Of a DNA stretch of 64,000 nucleotides, positions 7,290 to 15,274 are shown one piece after another; the stretch's first letter is position 1; the number at the start of each line of letters is the position of its first letter. The position numbers and the translations under genes were made by a program. The stretch is taken from assembly GCA_035294245.1 (NCBI GenBank), contig DATGLG010000020.1:1-64000 (forward strand). Direction: 5' to 3'. The notes beneath the pieces were generated by a model. It saw only the letters and a program-made list of their open reading frames with translations. It had not been told where the DNA came from and made no database searches. The stretch comes from DATGLG01 sp035294245. Lineage in GTDB: Bacteria > Pseudomonadota > Alphaproteobacteria > JACZXZ01.

Positions 7290-8213
7290 ATGACGAACGC
7301 CTCGCTCGATCTCGTCGCGACGATCCGTGGCTGCATGTGTTCGCTATCCGGGGCGCAGCGCCGGGTTGCGGAGGTTGTCCTCTCCGATCCCGAATGGGCG
7401 GTCCGCGCGAATGTGGCGACACTGGCCGAGCGCGCGGCGGTGAGTGCTCCGACCATCGTGCGCTTCTCCCGCTCACTTGGCTGCCAGGGCCTGCGCGACT
7501 TCAAGCTGCGCCTTGCCCAGGCGCTGGTCGGCGGCACGCCCTATCTCCATCGCTCCGTCAATCCCCATGACAGCACGGCCGGGATCGTCCACAAGCTCCT
7601 CCACGGCGCCGCGGCCGCGCTGACCGAATTGGAGCGCCACCTCGACGTGACGGCCGTCGAGGCGGCCATCGATACGCTGGCGAAGGCGAGGCGCGTCGAT
7701 TGCTACGGTGTCGGCGCGACCTCGACCTTTCTCGCCAATGACGCGCAGGCCCGCTTCTTCCGGCTGGGTCTCGTCTCCAACGCATATTTCGACGCTCACC
7801 TCCAGCTCATCTCGGCGGCAACCCTCGGGAAAGAGGATGCCGTCCTCGCCATCTCCTATGTCGGTCGCATGCCGTTCCTCCTCGAGGCCGTCGAGGTGGC
7901 GCGCGAGCAGAAGGCGACCGTCATTGGCCTAACGCAGCCCGCCACGCCCCTGGCGCGGCTCTGCGATATCCCATTGACGTTCCGCGTCCCCGAAGACGAG
8001 GCCCTTCGCGTCGGCACCGAGGCCTATCTCGCGCAACTCGCGCTGCTCGAGATCCTGACCGTGGGCGTCGGCATCCGCCGTGGCCCGCCGGCGATCGCCA
8101 TGCTCAAGCGCTTCCACGACGTGCTGCGCGAGCGCGGCGTCGACAGCGAGGCCCATCCCGTGCTCAAGCAAGTCTGGTCGAAGATGAAGGCGAGCCCCGC
8201 CGAGGGCCGCTGA
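7290..8213 (+). CDS. MurR/RpiR family transcriptional regulator
   Basis: The 307-residue DNA-binding regulator has an N-terminal RpiR-type helix-turn-helix (about residues 1-80, with VATLAERAAVSAPTIVRFSRSLG) and a C-terminal SIS sugar-phosphate-type domain (about 110-270, with GVGATSTFLANDAQARF and ISYVGRM). It begins seven bases after the PLP-enzyme gene and probably closes the operon. It may bind the TGTAA-N5-TTACA palindrome at 2254-2268. The ligand is unknown; in this context an amino-acid or amino-sugar product is possible. Confidence 0.9.
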   Translation: MTNASLDLVATIRGCMCSLSGAQRRVAEVVLSDPEWAVRANVATLAERAAVSAPTIVRFSRSLGCQGLRDFKLRLAQALVGGTPYLHRSVNPHDSTAGIVHKLLHGAAAALTELERHLDVTAVEAAIDTLAKARRVDCYGVGATSTFLANDAQARFFRLGLVSNAYFDAHLQLISAATLGKEDAVLAISYVGRMPFLLEAVEVAREQKATVIGLTQPATPLARLCDIPLTFRVPEDEALRVGTEAYLAQLALLEILTVGVGIRRGPPAIAMLKRFHDVLRERGVDSEAHPVLKQVWSKMKASPAEGR

Positions 8214-8245
8214 CCGCGGGCGAGAGCGAGGATGGTTGCCGCGGC

Positions 8246-8506
8246 TCAATCCGGCAGTGCCACCGGGGCAACGCGACGTAGATACCTGTCCTTGACCTGG
8301 AAGCGGGTGACGACGTTCTGGTTGACGTCGTTCAAGATGACTTCCTGCCCGTTCTCGCCGCGGCTTATTGTGATGGTCACGGGGACGGGCGTCAGTTGAT
8401 GCTCGCGGCAGTACCTTAAATACGCCTGCTCGGCCCGGGTGCTCAGGTCCTCGTCCGTCGGGTGCTCCTCCAGGAGCTCGGAGGCATCGTCGTCGTCGTT
8501 CGCCAT
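8246..8506 (-). CDS. Small conserved-looking hypothetical protein
   Basis: An 86-residue acidic protein starting MANDDDDASELLEEHP, with a possible alternative ATG six bases earlier (8512). Residues 20-86 look like a small folded domain with alternating polar and hydrophobic residues (VPVTITISRGENGQEVILN). No signal peptide, membrane helix or known catalytic motif is seen. It lies behind the fused importer ATPase gene on the same strand, about 107 bases away, and converges with the RpiR gene. I do not recognise the family and assign no function. Confidence 0.55.
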   Translation of the reverse strand: MANDDDDASELLEEHPTDEDLSTRAEQAYLRYCREHQLTPVPVTITISRGENGQEVILNDVNQNVVTRFQVKDRYLRRVAPVALPD

Positions 8507-8612
8507 GGGCATCCCTTCGACTCTGCCGACTGCGGGAATTATACCGCATCACCGTGGCTGGGCGATCCATTTCCCCTGCGGGCCCGGACAGCGCCGCTGG
8601 ATGATCGCGGGC

Positions 8613-10103
8613 TCAGAGATAGCCGGTGCCCATCTCGCTGGCGAAGCGCGCCGGGTCGCCTTCCCAGATGATCCGCGCGTGCTCGAGAAGGTAGACGCGG
8701 TCGGCATGGGGCAGGGCGAAGGTGACGTTCTGCTCGCCGAGAAGGACGGTGATTGGCGTCGTCTTGCGCAGCAGGTGCATCGCCTTCGAGAGCTGGTCCA
8801 GGATGACCGGAGCGAGGCCAAGAGTGGGCTCGTCGAGGATCAGCAGCTTGGGCTGCATCATGAGGGCGCGCGCGATTGCCAGCATCTGCTGCTCGCCGCC
8901 CGATAGCGTGCGCGCAGCCTGACCCTGCCGGGCGTTCAGGATGGGGAAGAGCTCGAAGAGCCAGGCGAGCTGGCGCGACCGCGATTCGGCGCTCAGATGC
9001 TGGCCGCCGAGATCGAGATTCTCCCGCACCGACATATCGCCGAACAGCTCGCGCGTCTCCGGGCATTGCACGATGCCGCCGCGGGCGATGGCGCCGGGGG
9101 TCATGCCCTTCAAGTCGCGCTCGCCGAAGCGGATTCCTCCGCTATAGGGAACGAGCCCGGAGATCGCGTTGAAGAGCGTCGTCTTGCCGGCGCCGTTGAG
9201 CCCCACGACCGAGACGAACTCGCCGTCGTGCACCTTGATGCTGACCTTGTCGAGCGCCTGCGCCTTGCCGTAGAAGACGCTGACATTCTCCACCTCCAGA
9301 AGGGAGGTCTTGCCCCCCGCCGCGGCGGGCCGCCGCTCCGCCGCCTCGATCTTGCCGCCGAGATAGACCCGCCGCACCGTCTCGTTGCGCATGACCTCGT
9401 CGGCGGTCCCCTCGGCGACCTTCTCCCCCAGATACATGGCGAGCACGCGATCGACCAGCGCGGCGACGTGCTTGACGTTGTGGTCGACGAGGAGGACCGC
9501 GCGCCCATCGGCGCGCATGCTGCGGATGAGGTCCGAGAAGGCCTCGACCTCGCCAGAGGTGAGGCCGGCGAAGGGCTCGTCGACGAGCACGACGCGGGGG
9601 TCGCGGGCGATCGCTTTCGCCATCTCCATCCGCCGAAGATCGGCAAAGGGGAGGGTCGAAGGATGGCGATGCATGACCTTGCCGAGACCGACGCGCTCGG
9701 CGATCCGCCGCGCCTCCTTGTCGACATGCGGGTCGGCGACAAGGCGCAGGAGGCTGTCGGGAAGGAGCGCGAGCTTGATGTTCTCGAGCACCGTCTGCCG
9801 GTGCAGCGGGCGCGAATGCTGGAAGACGATGCCGATCCCCGAGCGCGCGATCCGGTGCGACGGCAAGCCGGCGATTTCCATCCCCTCGAGCTTGATGCTG
9901 CCGGCATTCGGCCGCTCGATCCCCATGATCAGCTTCATCACGGTGGACTTGCCCGAGCCGTTCGGGCCGATGAGACCGAGGATCTCGCCGCCGGAGATGG
10001 TAAAGCCGATATCCTTGACGGCGACGAGGCCGCCGAAGCGCTTGGTGAGGCCGCGGACCTCAAGCTTTGGCGCCGCGGCGGCGGGGTGCTGGGCGGCGGT
10101 CAT
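8613..10103 (-). CDS. Fused LivG-LivF type ABC ATPase of a branched-chain-type importer
   Basis: This 496-residue protein contains two complete ABC ATPase units that are normally separate proteins. The first, LivG-like, unit has Walker A GPNGSGKST at 46-54. Its signature position reads LPFADLRRME, without the usual SGG. The second, LivF-like, unit starts near residue 265 and has Walker A GLNGAGKTT and a normal signature LSGGEQQ. Both Walker B motifs (VVLVDEPFAGL and LLILDEPTLGL) are present. A linker of about 20 residues joins them. The start overlaps the stop of the permease gene by four bases. It energises uptake of amino acids or related carboxylates. Confidence 0.92.
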   Translation of the reverse strand: MTAAQHPAAAAPKLEVRGLTKRFGGLVAVKDIGFTISGGEILGLIGPNGSGKSTVMKLIMGIERPNAGSIKLEGMEIAGLPSHRIARSGIGIVFQHSRPLHRQTVLENIKLALLPDSLLRLVADPHVDKEARRIAERVGLGKVMHRHPSTLPFADLRRMEMAKAIARDPRVVLVDEPFAGLTSGEVEAFSDLIRSMRADGRAVLLVDHNVKHVAALVDRVLAMYLGEKVAEGTADEVMRNETVRRVYLGGKIEAAERRPAAAGGKTSLLEVENVSVFYGKAQALDKVSIKVHDGEFVSVVGLNGAGKTTLFNAISGLVPYSGGIRFGERDLKGMTPGAIARGGIVQCPETRELFGDMSVRENLDLGGQHLSAESRSRQLAWLFELFPILNARQGQAARTLSGGEQQMLAIARALMMQPKLLILDEPTLGLAPVILDQLSKAMHLLRKTTPITVLLGEQNVTFALPHADRVYLLEHARIIWEGDPARFASEMGTGYL

Positions 10104-11026
10104 CCGCGCTCCCTCGACCGCAGCACGTAACCCATGACGCCGTCGGGGAAGAAGAGGATGACGGCGAGGGCGACAGCGGAGACGACGAAGGTGTTGAGCT
10201 GGCCGAGCGGGCGCAGCAGCTCGCCGGCGAGAATGAGGAAGATCGAGCCGAGGACGGCGCCGATAATGGTGCGGCGGCCGCCGAACACGGCGGCGATGAT
10301 GATCTGCACGCCGATCCCGATATCGATGATGGTGTCGACCGAGGCGGTTCCCTCATAGAACACCAGCATGGCGCCGGCGACGCCCGAGAAGAGGGCGCTG
10401 ATGCAAAAGGCCGCAAGCTTGTGCTTGGTGACGTTGAAGCCGAGCGCCTGCGCCTCGACCGCGTCCTGGCCGCTCGCCTGGAGGATGAGGCCGACGGCCG
10501 AGCGCGAGAGCCCGAACAGGATGATGCCGCACACGGTGAGGAAGATCAGCGCAACCCAGTAGTTGACGTTGGTGTCGATCGAGATGACGTCGTTCACCGT
10601 CATGCCGATCTCGCCGCCGGTGACACTGGCGCCGATGACGATGACATTCTGGAGCAGGAGGACGGCGACGAGGGTGACGAGGCCGAAATAGGGTCCGCGC
10701 AGGCGCAGCGCCGGAAGCGCCAGCAAGAGGCCGCCGACGATCGCGGCGACGGCGCCGATGACGATACAGACGATCATCGGCAGGCCGAGCTTGTCGTCGA
10801 CGATTCCGGCCGTGTAGGCGCCGAGGCCGATCAGGAAGGTCGGCCCGAAATTGACCTCGCCGGCGAAGCCGAAGAGGAGGTCCCAGGCCATGGCGAAGAC
10901 GCCGAAATAGTAGGCGACCGTCAGGATGCCGAGGAGATAGGCCGAGACCCACCACGGCAGCAGAGCCGCAAAGACGAGCGCGGCGGCGGCGCCCCATAGG
11001 ATGCGGGATTTCAGGATGGATTTCAT
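10100..11026 (-). CDS. Branched-chain amino acid-type ABC permease, LivM family
   Basis: The 308-residue integral membrane protein is one of two permease subunits of the importer. The segment AMAWDLLFGFAGEVNFGPTFLIGLGAYTAGI, given here by its key motif GFAGEVNFG near residue 55, is the LivM hallmark. About eight to nine hydrophobic helices follow, and GVAGAMLVFYEGTAS lies near residue 215. It starts ten bases after the livH-like gene ends and overlaps the ATPase gene by four bases. Confidence 0.92.
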   Translation of the reverse strand: MKSILKSRILWGAAAALVFAALLPWWVSAYLLGILTVAYYFGVFAMAWDLLFGFAGEVNFGPTFLIGLGAYTAGIVDDKLGLPMIVCIVIGAVAAIVGGLLLALPALRLRGPYFGLVTLVAVLLLQNVIVIGASVTGGEIGMTVNDVISIDTNVNYWVALIFLTVCGIILFGLSRSAVGLILQASGQDAVEAQALGFNVTKHKLAAFCISALFSGVAGAMLVFYEGTASVDTIIDIGIGVQIIIAAVFGGRRTIIGAVLGSIFLILAGELLRPLGQLNTFVVSAVALAVILFFPDGVMGYVLRSRERG

Positions 11027-11036
11027 CGCGCGCTCC

Positions 11037-11912
11037 TCACCGCCGGCCGAGCAGGCCTTGCGGCCGGATGTAGAGGATCAGGACGAGGAGGAGGAGGGCG
11101 GGAATCGGGCGCAGGGTCGGCGCCACCAGATAGGCGGTTATCGTCTCGAGGTAGCCGACGATGTAGGCTCCGACCAGCGAGCCCGAGACGCTGCCGAGCC
11201 CGCCGAGCACGACGATCGAGAAGGCGCTGGCGGTGAGTTGGCCGGCATTGGCCGTGCCGACGCCGAGGAAGGTCGCGAGAAGGACCCCGGCAATGCCGGC
11301 AAGAACCCCATAGATGCTCCACACCAGGAAATAAATATTGGAGAGCTCGAAGCCGAGCAGGGTCAACCCGCGCGGATTGATCGAGGCGGCAAGAAGCGCC
11401 TTGCCGGCGCGTGTCTGGTTGACGAGAACCCAAAGCAGGCCGATCACGATCCAGCATACCACCGCGATCATGATCTCGTTGAGCGGTGTGCGGACCTGCG
11501 ACAAGGTGACGATGCCGGGGATCAGCGGCCGCATCGTCACGGGATTGTCGGTGAAGAGGTAGCCCATGCCGACCTGGATCATGATGCCCCAGAGCAGCGT
11601 CCCGGTGAGGACGAAGATCTCGGTCTCCTCGTGGGGAATGGCGCGCGAGCGCTGGATCGGCCGCACCACCATGAAATAGGTGAGATAGGAGGAGGCGATC
11701 CCGGCGAGGATGCCGACGATCGCGCCCGCATAGGTGCCGAAGCCGAGATCACCGGCGGCATACCAGCCGATCAGCGCGGCGATGACCATGATGCCGCCAT
11801 GGGCGAGGTTCAGCACCCCCGAGACGCCGAACATCAGTGTGAAGCCGACGGCGCCGAGCCCATAGAGCGAGCCGATCGCGAAGCCGTCGATGAGGATTTG
11901 TAGCCAGACCAT
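11037..11912 (-). CDS. Branched-chain amino acid-type ABC permease, LivH family
   Basis: The 291-residue membrane protein is the second permease subunit. It opens MVWLQILIDGFAIGSLYGL and carries the LivH motif FGVSGVLNLAHGGIMVIAA near residues 28-46. A second family motif, GGLGSVSGSLVGAYIVGYLE, sits near residue 232. It follows the binding-protein gene across a 68-base gap that contains a strong hairpin, then leads directly into the livM-like gene. Confidence 0.92.
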   Translation of the reverse strand: MVWLQILIDGFAIGSLYGLGAVGFTLMFGVSGVLNLAHGGIMVIAALIGWYAAGDLGFGTYAGAIVGILAGIASSYLTYFMVVRPIQRSRAIPHEETEIFVLTGTLLWGIMIQVGMGYLFTDNPVTMRPLIPGIVTLSQVRTPLNEIMIAVVCWIVIGLLWVLVNQTRAGKALLAASINPRGLTLLGFELSNIYFLVWSIYGVLAGIAGVLLATFLGVGTANAGQLTASAFSIVVLGGLGSVSGSLVGAYIVGYLETITAYLVAPTLRPIPALLLLVLILYIRPQGLLGRR

Positions 11913-11931
11913 CCGGATCCCTGGATATGCA

Positions 11932-11957
11932 CCGGGCCGGGGACGCCCCCGGCCCGG
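11932..11957 (-). terminator. Strong hairpin between binding protein and LivH genes
   Basis: CCGGGCCGGGG (11932-11942) pairs perfectly over 11 bases with 11947-11957 around a four-base loop. No T-run follows on the minus strand. This probably stabilises the binding-protein mRNA end or causes partial termination. The peptide importer in this window has a similar hairpin at the matching place. Confidence 0.6.
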
Positions 11958-11980
11958 CGCTCATGCGAGGCTTCTCGAGG

Positions 11981-13255
11981 TCAATTCGCCGCGGCATGCA
12001 CCTTGACGAAGCTCGGGAAGGTGACCTTTCCGGTGGCGTATTTCGCCGGCCAAACGGTGACCTGCTTGCCGTTCTGCCACTGGATGTTGACGCCAGTGAC
12101 CAGTCCCGGCCCGTATTCGAGGCCGTGCGCGAACTCGTTATCCTTGGGGTAGAACTTGATGCGCCCCATGGTGCCGATCAGGTCAGTCTTCTCCAGGGCG
12201 GCGACCAGCTTGTCCGGATCCGTCGAGCCGCCGGCGCGCTTGATCGCATCCGCCAGCACATAAATCATATCGTAGGCGGAGTAGCCGCAATAGGCCGGCG
12301 TGTCGCCGTAGCGCTTCTGGTAGGCCTCGGTGAAGGGGATGGTCTTCGGCGTCAGCGCCGCGCCGATGGCGGCGTTGGTCGAGGTGGTGACCCCCTCGGC
12401 GGCGCCGTTGGTGTCCTTCCAGAAGGCGCTGGTCGTCGCCTGCGAGCTTTGGCCGAGCATCGGGATCGGCACCTGCTGGTCATGCCATTGCACCGTCGGC
12501 TGCACGCCGACATGGCTGATCCCGGCCATGATCGAATCGGGATGCTCGCTTTCGATCTTGTTGAAGATCGGCGTGAAATCGGTGGTGTCCGGGTTGAAGC
12601 GGATATGATCGAGCACCTTGATCCCGGCCTTGGGCAGGCATTCGAGGTAGCGATCGTCGAGCGACTTCGTCCACGCCGCATCCTCGCTCATGATCACGGT
12701 CGACTTGATCCCGAATTGGTGGACGAGCATGTCATGCGCGAAATCGCAGATCGACTGCGCGATGAAGGCGGAATTGAGGGTGCCGTGGAAGGTATATTTG
12801 TACTGCGCGTAGTCGTCATGAACGTGCTTCGTGATATCGATGCTCGACGCGCCCGGGGTGATGAACGGCATGTGGAGCCGCGCCGACCACGGCTCGAGCG
12901 CGAGCGCCACCTCGCTGATATAGCTGGCGACGACGGCCTTCACCTTGTCCTGGTTGACGGCGCGCTGGAAGGCGCGGACTGCGTCCGCCGCCGAGGAGTG
13001 GTCGTCATAGGTGATAAGCTCGATCTTGCGCCCATCGACGCCGCCATGGGCGTTGATCTCGTCGGCCGCCATCACCGCCGCCCTGGTCAGCGAGGCCCCG
13101 GCCACGGCCGATTCTTCGCCGATGACGCCGATCTTGATCGGCTCGGCGGCGTAAGCGGAGGCGGCAAGCGTCATGCCCAGCGCGACCGCGAGCGCCGTGC
13201 CGCCCCGCCAGTGTGCGGGTAGCACTCGCGCATGCAAGTTCTTGAATTGGCTCAT
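11981..13255 (-). CDS. Branched-chain amino acid-type ABC substrate-binding protein
   Basis: The 424-residue periplasmic protein binds the solute for the importer encoded downstream. The ATG at 13255 has AGGAGGAACG just ahead, so it is preferred over upstream starts. Residues 1-36 form a signal peptide ending near ASAYA. The mature protein starts EPIKIGVIGEESAVAGAS and continues with AADEINAHGGVDGRKIELITYDDHS, the usual type I binding fold of LivK-like proteins. Such proteins bind amino acids, amides or aromatic acids; the true substrate is unknown. Confidence 0.92.
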   Translation of the reverse strand: MSQFKNLHARVLPAHWRGGTALAVALGMTLAASAYAAEPIKIGVIGEESAVAGASLTRAAVMAADEINAHGGVDGRKIELITYDDHSSAADAVRAFQRAVNQDKVKAVVASYISEVALALEPWSARLHMPFITPGASSIDITKHVHDDYAQYKYTFHGTLNSAFIAQSICDFAHDMLVHQFGIKSTVIMSEDAAWTKSLDDRYLECLPKAGIKVLDHIRFNPDTTDFTPIFNKIESEHPDSIMAGISHVGVQPTVQWHDQQVPIPMLGQSSQATTSAFWKDTNGAAEGVTTSTNAAIGAALTPKTIPFTEAYQKRYGDTPAYCGYSAYDMIYVLADAIKRAGGSTDPDKLVAALEKTDLIGTMGRIKFYPKDNEFAHGLEYGPGLVTGVNIQWQNGKQVTVWPAKYATGKVTFPSFVKVHAAAN

Positions 13256-13367
13256 AGGATCGTTCCTCCTCTGTTTTCTTCTGTCGCGGGCAGCGCCCGG
13301 CCGATTGAGGTCGCCGGCGCGAGAGCCGACGGCTGTGCGCAATTCTGCGTTATGGAACGTTCGGCGA

Positions 13368-13382
13368 CTAGAGGGAATCTAG
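13368..13382. promoter_or_regulatory. Inverted repeat CTAGA-N5-TCTAG in the divergent intergenic region
   Basis: The arms at 13368-13372 and 13378-13382 are perfect. The site lies about 115 bases upstream of the binding-protein gene, in the 290-base gap that separates it from the flavin oxidase gene. It may be an operator for the importer, but no regulator in the window is tied to it. Confidence 0.3.
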
Positions 13383-13432
13383 AATGATAACAAATTTTTG
13401 CTCTATCACGCCGCCGCCCGCCGCGTTCTGGT

Positions 13433-13452
13433 CACTTATCCTTCGATAAGTG
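13433..13452. promoter_or_regulatory. 20-base perfect palindrome upstream of the flavin amine oxidase gene
   Basis: CACTTATC (13433-13440), CTTC, then GATAAGTG (13445-13452) form a perfect eight-base stem. It lies 94 bases ahead of the ATG at 13546. It could act as an operator in DNA or as a stable hairpin with a four-base loop in RNA. Confidence 0.4.
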
Positions 13453-13545
13453 AGATCGACGATGCCCAATAATTAGGAATGTTGGCCTGGATTCAGACGA
13501 CTGCGCCGGGCAAGCTTGCCAGCGTCCACGGTTCGAGGGGGAGGC

Positions 13546-15138
13546 ATGGACGGCAAGCCGATCTCCCGGCGGAATTTGCTCAATCTGGTCGGCCGCGCGA
13601 CCGGCGCCGCGGCCCTCTACCAAACGATGGCCGCCATGGGCCTCCTGGCGCTTCCCGATGCCTATGCCGGGCCGCCGCGGCTTATGCCGGGTTCCGGGAA
13701 GGGCTTGCGGGTCGCGATCCTCGGGGCCGGCATCGCGGGAATGACGGCCGCTTACGCGCTGTCGCGCGCAGGCTATCGCTGCACCATCCTCGAGGCGCGC
13801 CGACGTGCCGGCGGGCGGAATTGGACGCTGCGCGCCGGCGATGTCGTCGAGGAGGCGGGGAGCCGCCAGCGCTGCCGCTTCGATGCAGCGCCTGAGCTCT
13901 ATTTCAATGCCGGCGCTGCGCGCATCCCCCAGCATCATCAGGCGTTGCTGGGCTATTGCCGCGAGTTCGGCGTGACCCTCGAGGTCATGGTCAACGAGAA
14001 CCGCAATGCCTTCTACCAAAGCGATAAGGCCTTCGGCGGCAAGCGGATCAGGCTGCGGCGCCTGATCAATGACGGCCGCGGAGCGATCGCCGAGCTGCTT
14101 GCCAAGGCAATCGACAAGCACGCGCTCGACGACGCGGTGAATGCCGAGGATCGCGAGCGCCTCGTCGAGATGCTGCGCGGCTTCGGCGCGCTCGGAAAGG
14201 ACCTCCGCTATCGCGGCTCCACGCGCGCAGGCTTCGCCGAGCTTCCCGGGGCCGGCGCCCATCCCGGCATCCCGCTTCCTGCGCTGTCCCTCGGCGATCT
14301 GCTCAAGGCCGGCTTCGTTTATGACGAGTTCAATTTCGGCGAGCTCATCGATTTCGCGCCCACCATGCTGCAACCCGTGGGCGGCATGGATCGCATCGCG
14401 CAGGCCTTCGCGCGCCGCCTGCGCCCGCTGATCCGCTATGGGGCGGAGGTGCGCGAGATCCGCCGGAGCGGCGAAGGGGTGCGGATCGTCTATGCCAACG
14501 CGGAGACCCGAAGCCGGCGCGCGGTCGAGGCGGACTTCGCAGTCTGCACCATACCGCTGCCGGTGCTGGCAGGGATCGCCGCCGATTTTTCCGCACCGTT
14601 CCAGGCGGCCATCGCGTCGGCGCGATATGCGAAGGCATGCAAGTTGGCGTTTCAGGCCAAGTCGCGCTTCTGGGAGGCGGACGATCGGATCTATGGCGGC
14701 ATCTCCTGGACCGATCACGACGTGACGCAAATCTGGTATCCCTCGACCGGATTCCACGCGCGGTCGGGCGTCCTTCTTGGCGCTTATATCTGGAGTGACG
14801 AGATCGGCGAGCGCTTCGGCGCCCTCGTGCCTTCGGATCGCATCGCGCTCGCCGTCGCGGGCGGCGGCCGCCTTCATCCGGCCTATGCCGGCCAGGTCTC
14901 TCGCGGGATCTCGGTGGCCTGGCACAAGGTACCCCAGAGCCTCGGCTCCTGGGCCGACTGGTCGCCGGAGGAGCGCAAGAGCGCCTACGCCATTCTCAAT
15001 CGGCCGGACGGGCCGATCTATTTGGCCGGCGAGCATCTGAGCTACCTCACCGGATGGCAGGAGGGGGCCATTCTCTCCGCCCACGCCGCCGTGCGCGCGA
15101 TCGACCGCCGCGTGCGAGACGGCAAGAGCGCCCGATAG
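13546..15138 (+). CDS. FAD-dependent amine oxidase (L-amino-acid oxidase-like), possibly Tat-exported
   Basis: The 530-residue flavoprotein probably oxidises an amino acid or amine to the imine/keto acid with release of ammonia. The ATG at 13546 follows GGGGGAGG. The N-terminus has SRRNLLNLVGRATGAAALY, which resembles a twin-arginine signal. The FAD motif is ILGAGIAGMTAAYALSRAGY near residue 66, followed by LEARRRAGGRNW. The C-terminal AGEHLSYLTGWQEGAI is the second flavin-contacting motif of the amine oxidase family. The next gene encodes a 2-hydroxyacid dehydrogenase that could reduce the keto acid, and a divergent amino-acid-type importer lies upstream. Confidence 0.82.
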   Translation: MDGKPISRRNLLNLVGRATGAAALYQTMAAMGLLALPDAYAGPPRLMPGSGKGLRVAILGAGIAGMTAAYALSRAGYRCTILEARRRAGGRNWTLRAGDVVEEAGSRQRCRFDAAPELYFNAGAARIPQHHQALLGYCREFGVTLEVMVNENRNAFYQSDKAFGGKRIRLRRLINDGRGAIAELLAKAIDKHALDDAVNAEDRERLVEMLRGFGALGKDLRYRGSTRAGFAELPGAGAHPGIPLPALSLGDLLKAGFVYDEFNFGELIDFAPTMLQPVGGMDRIAQAFARRLRPLIRYGAEVREIRRSGEGVRIVYANAETRSRRAVEADFAVCTIPLPVLAGIAADFSAPFQAAIASARYAKACKLAFQAKSRFWEADDRIYGGISWTDHDVTQIWYPSTGFHARSGVLLGAYIWSDEIGERFGALVPSDRIALAVAGGGRLHPAYAGQVSRGISVAWHKVPQSLGSWADWSPEERKSAYAILNRPDGPIYLAGEHLSYLTGWQEGAILSAHAAVRAIDRRVRDGKSAR

Positions 15139-15274
15139 GCGAGCGATCCGGTGGCGTTTGCCTAGAAACCGCCGTCGCACGGGGGCAAGTTCCGGTGGAC
15201 AGCTCCAGTGGGAGGCGCTCTAAAATCCATCGTCCCGGGAATGGGTCGCCTCACGAGCGGAAGGAGCATCGAGA

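Noticed and set aside
8997..10130. 377-codon plus-strand frame opposite the fused ATPase gene
   Set aside because: It is the antisense shadow of a clear two-domain ABC ATPase; its composition is biased to Asp, Leu and Arg and it has no motif.
13432..15180. 582-codon minus-strand frame opposite the amine oxidase
   Set aside because: The plus strand carries intact FAD motifs at both ends of the protein; the minus frame has none.
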